From Paracoccus sp. (in: a-proteobacteria) (GTDB taxonomy: Bacteria; Pseudomonadota; Alphaproteobacteria; Rhodobacterales; Rhodobacteraceae): a stretch of DNA of 5,404 bases. A model generated the notes under the pieces. That model saw only the letters and a program-made list of their open reading frames with translations, was not told the origin of the DNA and ran no database searches. Positions 1-5,404 of the stretch are shown here, piece after piece; position 1 is the stretch's first letter; the number at the start of each line of letters is the position of its first letter. The stretch lies in NCBI GenBank assembly GCA_018056045.1, contig JAGPGI010000212.1:1-5404 (forward strand), in the 5' to 3' direction. Position numbers and translations under genes: made by a program.

Positions 1-1553
1 GCCCGAAAGGCCGCAACGTGGTGATCGACAAGTCCTTCGGCGCCCCGCGCATCACCAAGGACGGCGTTTCGGTCGCCAAGGAAATCGAACTGGCCGACAA
101 GTTCGAAAACATGGGCGCCCAGATGGTCCGCGAAGTCGCTTCGCGCACCAATGATGAGGCCGGCGACGGCACCACCACCGCCACCGTGCTGGCCCAGGCC
201 ATCATCAAGGAAGGCCTGAAATCGGTCGCAGCCGGTCTGAACCCGATGGACCTCAAGCGCGGCATCGATCTGGCGACCTCGAAAGTCGTCGCGGCGATCA
301 AGGCTGCCTCGCGCCCGGTCAATGACAGCGCCGAAGTCGCGCAGGTCGGCACCATCTCGGCCAATGGTGAAGCTGCCATCGGCACGATGATCGCCGAAGC
401 CATGCAGAAGGTCGGCAACGAGGGTGTCATCACCGTCGAAGAAAACAAGGGCATGGAAACCGACGTCGAAGTCGTCGAGGGCATGCAGTTCGACCGTGGC
501 TACCTGTCGCCCTATTTCGTGACCAATGCCGACAAGATGGTCGCCGATCTGGAAGACGCCTACATCCTGCTGCACGAAAAGAAACTGTCGTCGCTGCAGC
601 CGATGGTCCCGCTGCTGGAGGCCGTGATCCAGTCGCAGCGCCCGCTGCTGATCATCGCCGAGGACGTCGAGGGCGAGGCTCTGGCCACGCTGGTCGTCAA
701 CAAGCTGCGTGGCGGCCTGAAAATCGCCGCCGTCAAGGCGCCGGGCTTCGGCGATCGCCGCAAGGCCATGCTGCAGGACATCGCGATCCTGACCGGCGGT
801 CAGGTGATCTCGGAAGACTTGGGCATGAAGCTGGAAAACGTCAGCGTCGACATGCTCGGCCGTGCGAAGAAGGTCACGATCAACAAGGACAACACCACCA
901 TCGTCGACGGCAATGGTGAGAAAGCCGAGATCGAAGCCCGCGTCGGCCAGATCCGCCAGCAGATCGAGGAAACCACCTCGGACTACGACCGCGAGAAACT
1001 GCAAGAGCGCGTGGCCAAACTGGCTGGCGGCGTTGCCGTGATCCGCGTCGGCGGCATGACCGAAGTCGAAGTGAAAGAGCGTAAAGACCGCGTCGATGAC
1101 GCGCTGAACGCGACCCGTGCGGCCGTGCAAGAGGGTGTCGTCGTCGGTGGCGGCGTGGCTCTGGTTCAGGGCGGCAAGGCGCTGGACGGCCTGACCGGTG
1201 CGAACTCGGATCAGGATGCCGGCATCACCATCGTGCGCCGCGCGCTGGAAGCTCCGATGCGCCAGATCGCTGAGAACGCCGGCGTCGACGGCGCTGTCGT
1301 GGCCGGCAAGGTCCGCGAGTCGAACGACAAGGCCTTTGGCTTCAACGCCCAGACCGAAGAATATGGCGACATGTTCAAGTTCGGCGTCATCGACCCGGCC
1401 AAAGTCGTGCGCACCGCGCTGGAAGATGCGGCCTCGGTTGCTGGTCTGCTGATCACCACCGAAGCCATGGTTGCCGAGAAGCCCGAGCCGAAAGGCGCCG
1501 GCGGCGGCATGCCCGACATGGGCGGCATGGGCGGCATGGGCGGGATGATGTAA
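1..1553 (+). CDS. groEL: GroEL, 60-kDa chaperonin (5'-truncated by window edge)
   Basis: This is the cytosolic chaperonin subunit that forms the double seven-member ring and folds client proteins with ATP and the GroES lid. The reading frame is open from the first base; bases 1-2 are the end of a codon, so translation starts at base 3 with Pro-Lys-Gly-Arg-Asn, equivalent to residue 33 of E. coli GroEL. About 32 residues are therefore missing, and the whole protein would be about 548 residues, the normal length. Visible landmarks in full-length numbering are the nucleotide-binding DGTTT at 87-91, Lys51-Asp52, the catalytic Asp398 in the DDAL motif, the GGG loop at 414-416, and the apical segment [14 protein letters not shown]. 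The C-terminus carries the usual flexible Gly-Gly-Met repeat tail. A one-residue insertion relative to E. coli lies in the 470s ([13 protein letters not shown]). groES is expected upstream, outside the window. Any heat-shock promoter would also lie outside. The identification is very secure. Confidence 0.98.
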   Translation, partial: PKGRNVVIDKSFGAPRITKDGVSVAKEIELADKFENMGAQMVREVASRTNDEAGDGTTTATVLAQAIIKEGLKSVAAGLNPMDLKRGIDLATSKVVAAIKAASRPVNDSAEVAQVGTISANGEAAIGTMIAEAMQKVGNEGVITVEENKGMETDVEVVEGMQFDRGYLSPYFVTNADKMVADLEDAYILLHEKKLSSLQPMVPLLEAVIQSQRPLLIIAEDVEGEALATLVVNKLRGGLKIAAVKAPGFGDRRKAMLQDIAILTGGQVISEDLGMKLENVSVDMLGRAKKVTINKDNTTIVDGNGEKAEIEARVGQIRQQIEETTSDYDREKLQERVAKLAGGVAVIRVGGMTEVEVKERKDRVDDALNATRAAVQEGVVVGGGVALVQGGKALDGLTGANSDQDAGITIVRRALEAPMRQIAENAGVDGAVVAGKVRESNDKAFGFNAQTEEYGDMFKFGVIDPAKVVRTALEDAASVAGLLITTEAMVAEKPEPKGAGGGMPDMGGMGGMGGMM

Positions 1554-1575
1554 TCATCCGCCTTTGGCGAAAATC

Positions 1576-1605
1576 AGGGCCATTCCCTTCGGGGAGTGGC
1601 CTTTT
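1576..1605 (+). terminator. Rho-independent terminator of groEL (UUCG tetraloop)
   Basis: A 10-base-pair stem (1578-1587 with 1592-1601) closes on a C(UUCG)G tetraloop at 1588-1591, an exceptionally stable loop. Every position pairs, one of them as a G-U wobble. The stem is followed by TTTT at 1602-1605, and an A and a G before it (1576-1577) can pair into the T run. It starts 22 bases after the groEL stop codon, so it should end the groEL transcript and separate it from the downstream methyltransferase gene. Confidence 0.92.
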
Positions 1606-1616
1606 CAATGGCTGTC

Positions 1617-1626
1617 CTGACGTCAG
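1617..1626. repeat. 10-base perfect palindrome (CTGACGTCAG) in groEL-methyltransferase spacer
   Basis: The sequence CTGACGTCAG reads identically on both strands and lies 12 bases beyond the groEL terminator and about 90 bases before the methyltransferase start. A palindrome of this size could be half of an operator or a dimeric regulator site, but no second copy is visible nearby. It could also be chance. Function is unassigned. Confidence 0.3.
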
Positions 1627-1655
1627 AAACAACTTCCGTCGGGATATATCGCTTT

Positions 1656-1672
1656 CAAACCGTTAAGGTTTG
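1656..1672 (+). promoter_or_regulatory. Small perfect inverted repeat upstream of the methyltransferase gene
   Basis: CAAACC (1656-1661) and GGTTTG (1667-1672) form a perfect 6-base-pair stem around a 5-base GTTAA loop. It is too short and lacks a T run to be a terminator. An AT-rich -10-like hexamer TATATC sits at 1645-1650, which would put a transcription start near 1657, at the base of this hairpin. No good -35 element is found 16-18 bases upstream of that hexamer. The hairpin could be a 5'-leader structure or an operator; both are inferences. Confidence 0.3.
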
Positions 1673-1714
1673 CGGAATACTGCGCGCAATCACTCGGATA
1701 ACAGGTCGTTCATC

Positions 1715-2416
1715 ATGAATTTTTTCAGCAATCTCGGCGAGTTGGACAAGCTTGGCGTTGAGGCGAATACCAACAAGGCCAGCAGTTGGCTCAACCCGGA
1801 AGGCGAAAAAGTCGAACGCGAGGGCCTGCTGCGCCGTTATGACTTCTTCCTGTCCCGTCTGCGTGAGCAGGGCACCACCAAGATGCTGGAACTGGGCGCC
1901 GGGCCCGATGACAATATCGGTGCCTCGGTCCGGATGTGGCAGCAGTATTTCCCGGAAACCACGGAAATCCATGTCGCCGATATCAAGCCTTCGGCCAACG
2001 CCCTCAAGGATGAGGGGTTTCATCCCCATATCGGCGATCTGGGCGATACGTCGTTCCTGAGCCGGCTCGCGGCCCACAAATGGGACTTCATCCTTGATGA
2101 TGCCTCACATCTGTGGATCCATCAGATCATGGCATTCCGGGCGCTGTTCCCGGCGCTGCGCAGCGGCGGCATCTTCATCTGCGAAGACCTCTGCACCTCG
2201 TATGGCACCATGCGGGCCCCCTATTCCATGGGCATCGATATGCGCGACCCGGTGCAGTATTTTCAGGAGCTGTCGCGTCAGATCTGCGGCATGCCCACGA
2301 CTGCGGCCGAAGAGGCGCTCAAGACCTATGAGCTGACGGAAGTCGACCGGGCACTGGTCAGAAGCATCCACATGATCTGCTGGATGGGCAATTCGGTCAT
2401 CGTGATCAAGCGCTGA
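1715..2416 (+). CDS. Class I SAM-dependent methyltransferase, TylF/MycE-like (macrolide O-methyltransferase type)
   Basis: A 233-residue predicted cytosolic methyltransferase. Motif I is LELGAG at residues 58-63, followed by GASVRMW and an acidic residue at the end of strand 2 (VADIK, Asp89) suited to bind the SAM ribose. The stretch FILDDASHLWIHQ (125-137), then FRALFPALRSGG (141-152) and CEDLCTSY (156-163), closely matches the TylF/MycE group of sugar O-methyltransferases. In that group the DD..H and ED residues bind Mg2+ and supply the catalytic base; here they are Asp128, Asp129, His132, Glu157 and Asp158, all present. The large N-terminal domain of MycE is absent. I chose the ATG at 1715 because an AGG lies 9 bases upstream; a TTG at 1670 is in frame but adds a low-complexity polar extension and has a poorly placed ribosome site. 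It stands alone between the groEL terminator and a convergent gene. Two sampled stretches are about 57-58% GC, a little below the neighbours. The substrate is unknown. Confidence 0.85.
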   Translation: MNFFSNLGELDKLGVEANTNKASSWLNPEGEKVEREGLLRRYDFFLSRLREQGTTKMLELGAGPDDNIGASVRMWQQYFPETTEIHVADIKPSANALKDEGFHPHIGDLGDTSFLSRLAAHKWDFILDDASHLWIHQIMAFRALFPALRSGGIFICEDLCTSYGTMRAPYSMGIDMRDPVQYFQELSRQICGMPTTAAEEALKTYELTEVDRALVRSIHMICWMGNSVIVIKR

Positions 2417-2429
2417 GGGCACCCAGCCC

Positions 2430-2458
2430 GAGGGCGGCAGGCGTTGCGCTGGCCGCCC

Positions 2459-2460
<2 letters not shown>
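2430..2460. terminator. GC-rich hairpin between convergent genes, possible bidirectional terminator
   Basis: GAGGGCGGC (2430-2438) and GCCGCCCTC (2452-2460) form a perfect 9-base-pair stem around a 13-base loop, which may be extended inward past a bulge by CAG/CTG pairing. It starts 14 bases after the methyltransferase stop and overlaps the stop codon of the convergent uup gene. Neither strand has a T run after the stem, so it is not a standard Rho-independent terminator. It may work as a Rho-assisted or RNA 3'-end stabilising structure for both transcripts. Confidence 0.5.
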
Positions 2461-4273
<1,813 letters not shown>

Positions 4274-4308
4274 GGGCCGCAGATATGCCGGCCCGCGCCC
4301 GCGGTCAA
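4274..4308 (-). promoter_or_regulatory. Predicted promoter for a leaderless uup transcript
   Basis: On the minus strand, TTGACC (4308-4303) is followed after exactly 17 bases by TATCTG (4285-4280), matching the housekeeping -35 and -10 elements at 5 of 6 and 4 of 6 positions. Only six bases separate the -10 element from the uup ATG, so transcription would begin at or next to the start codon. This agrees with the absence of any Shine-Dalgarno sequence before uup. The promoter sits in the 42-base gap after the serine hydrolase gene. The call is an inference from sequence match. Confidence 0.55.
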
Positions 4309-4315
4309 CGGGGGC

Positions 4316-5305
4316 TCATAACGCCTGCACCAGCGCGCCCGCAAAGGCATTCAGCCGCTCGCGATAGCCGGTGCGCCCCGAGGGCTGGTCGGGATCAGAG
4401 GTCATGGCGATCGCGACCGGCGGCTGGCCCTGAATGGCCGGAAAGACATAGATCATCTGCCCGCCATAACCCCAGCCATAGCGAACCGGCCGGCCGCCCG
4501 CCTCACTGACGAACCAGCCATAGCCATAAGCCTCGCCGCTGAAGATCGAGCGGGTGCGCACCTGCCAGCTTTCCGCGATCCAGCCGGGCGGGATCACCCC
4601 CTGCCCGCCCGCTGCATAGGCTGCGCCAAAGGCCAGCAGGGACCGCGTGCTCATCGCCATCTCGTTGCCGCCCAGATAGATGCCCTGCGGATCGCGCTGC
4701 CACGAGGTGATCGCAAACCCCGGAATGCCGCCCAGCCAATCCTGCGCCAGATCCAGCGTGGACCGCCCCGAGACCCGCGTCAGCATCGCCGACACCAGAT
4801 GCGTTGAGGCGGTGGAATATTGCATCCCCTGCCCGGGATCTTGCTCGAAGGGCACATCCAGCGCCGCCCTGACCCAGTTCCGGCTGCCGACCCAGCGCCC
4901 GTAATTCGGCCCCGATTGCCGCTGCAATCCAGCCTGCATGGACAAAAGATGGCCCAGCGTCAGATCATCCATGCGCGGATCGGGATCGCGCGGCAAATCC
5001 GGGCGCAGCACCGCCGCAACCCTCTGATCCGCGCCCGAAAACAGCCCCCGCGCAATCGCGATCCCCGCCAGCGCCGAGATCACCGATTTCGAGGCCGACT
5101 TGATATTCGTCGCCCGGTCCGGGTCAAAGCCGCGATAGCCGCGCGCCGCGACCTCGCGCCCGCCCTGCCAGATGGCGATGGCGCGCAATTGCGCCATGGA
5201 CACGGCCTGATCCAGCAACAGGCCCGGCTCGGCCCGCACGCCGCGCGAAAACCCCGCCAGAAACGGCGCGGCAAGGACGGAAAGGACAAGGGCACGGCGC
5301 TGCAT
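4316..5305 (-). CDS. Secreted serine hydrolase, class C beta-lactamase / 6-aminohexanoate-dimer hydrolase family
   Basis: A 329-residue protein of the penicillin-binding-protein-like serine hydrolase fold (beta-lactamase family, PF00144 type). The nucleophile motif is SASK (Ser70, Lys73) in IKSASKSVIS, followed by a helix ISALAGIAIARG like that of NylB. A DLTLGHLLSMQAGL segment is typical of the family. The second motif is YST (Tyr163), and the third region is YGWGYGGQMIYVFP (276-289), where a Gly-Tyr-Gly-Gly takes the place of the KTG of true beta-lactamases. These point to an esterase, amidase or peptidase rather than drug resistance. The start at 5305 gives a good signal peptide: MQRR, hydrophobic ALVLSVLAAPFLAG, and a VRA cleavage site after residue 25. 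The twin arginines and the basic c-region also allow Tat export. An upstream ATG at 5356 adds 17 residues and would bury this signal; I consider it less likely. It is followed by uup on the same strand. The physiological substrate cannot be told from sequence. Confidence 0.85.
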   Translation of the reverse strand: MQRRALVLSVLAAPFLAGFSRGVRAEPGLLLDQAVSMAQLRAIAIWQGGREVAARGYRGFDPDRATNIKSASKSVISALAGIAIARGLFSGADQRVAAVLRPDLPRDPDPRMDDLTLGHLLSMQAGLQRQSGPNYGRWVGSRNWVRAALDVPFEQDPGQGMQYSTASTHLVSAMLTRVSGRSTLDLAQDWLGGIPGFAITSWQRDPQGIYLGGNEMAMSTRSLLAFGAAYAAGGQGVIPPGWIAESWQVRTRSIFSGEAYGYGWFVSEAGGRPVRYGWGYGGQMIYVFPAIQGQPPVAIAMTSDPDQPSGRTGYRERLNAFAGALVQAL

Positions 5306-5404
5306 CCCGAAAGCATGCCCCAGCCCCGCGCGCCAGAAAACCTGCCGCGCACGCATCCGGCTTCACGTCTTCGTTCCCGCCCTCCGCAGAATGGGACACG
5401 ACCC
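5306..5404 (-). other. Upstream region of the serine hydrolase gene, no clear promoter
   Basis: This 99-base stretch holds the alternative in-frame ATG at 5356 for the serine hydrolase, preceded by only a weak AAG ribosome-site match. I see no convincing -35/-10 pair and no strong Shine-Dalgarno sequence before the preferred start at 5305. A GGAGGG lies near 5380-5385 but is too far from either start. The promoter may lie beyond the window edge. Confidence 0.4.

Noticed and set aside
1490..1553. Tandem GGCATGGGC-type repeats at the end of groEL.
   Set aside because: These encode the normal Gly-Gly-Met C-terminal tail of GroEL and are not a separate repeat element.
1670..1714. N-terminal extension of the methyltransferase from a TTG start at 1670.
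   Set aside because: TTG is a rare start, the only AAGG upstream is almost touching it, and the extra 15 residues look unlike a protein domain; the ATG at 1715 has a better spaced AGG.
1655..2077. A 140-codon minus-strand frame overlapping the methyltransferase gene.
   Set aside because: It lies opposite conserved methyltransferase motifs, has no recognisable domain, and is explained by GC-biased codon use on the other strand.
5351..5377. A GGAAC on the minus strand (5377-5373) followed by CGT (5353-5351), resembling an ECF or general-stress sigma promoter.
   Set aside because: The spacing of 19 bases is too long for the usual 16-17, and the -10 element lacks the final T, so the match is no better than chance.
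5124..5399. A 91-codon minus-strand frame starting with GTG near the window edge, overlapping the serine hydrolase in another frame.
   Set aside because: The product is rich in Cys, Pro, Arg and Gly in the manner of an out-of-frame reading, and the overlapping hydrolase frame carries the signal peptide and catalytic motifs.

Overview
The window comes from a GC-rich alphaproteobacterium, most likely a member of the Rhodobacterales such as Paracoccus or a relative. The basis is the alphaproteobacterial character of the GroEL protein, strong third-position GC bias in every gene, and the sequence style of the Uup-type ATPase. No replicon, mobile element, tRNA, rRNA or CRISPR signal is visible.

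Layout, left to right. (1) Bases 1-1553, plus strand: groEL, cut at its 5' end by the window edge and missing about 32 N-terminal residues. It is followed at once by a strong intrinsic terminator with a UUCG tetraloop (1576-1605). (2) Bases 1606-1714: a 109-base spacer holding a 10-base palindrome, a small hairpin and no convincing promoter. (3) Bases 1715-2416, plus strand: a 233-residue class I SAM-dependent methyltransferase that resembles the metal-dependent TylF/MycE O-methyltransferases of macrolide biosynthesis. No biosynthetic partner gene is present. (4) Bases 2412-2471: a GC-rich set of inverted repeats at the junction of two convergent genes, containing both stop codons. (5) Bases 2459-4273, minus strand: a complete ABC-F ATPase of the Uup type, apparently read from its own promoter with essentially no 5' leader. 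(6) Bases 4316-5305, minus strand: a secreted serine hydrolase of the class C beta-lactamase / 6-aminohexanoate-dimer hydrolase family. (7) Bases 5306-5404: its upstream region, with no clear promoter.

The genes do not form a recognisable pathway. groEL is a housekeeping chaperonin and uup a translation- or genome-maintenance ATPase; the methyltransferase and the serine hydrolase are accessory enzymes with unknown substrates. I found no convincing evidence for a new multi-gene system. The points most worth a second look are the orphan macrolide-type methyltransferase directly behind groEL, the leaderless promoter arrangement of uup, and the symmetric repeat structure at the convergent stop codons.
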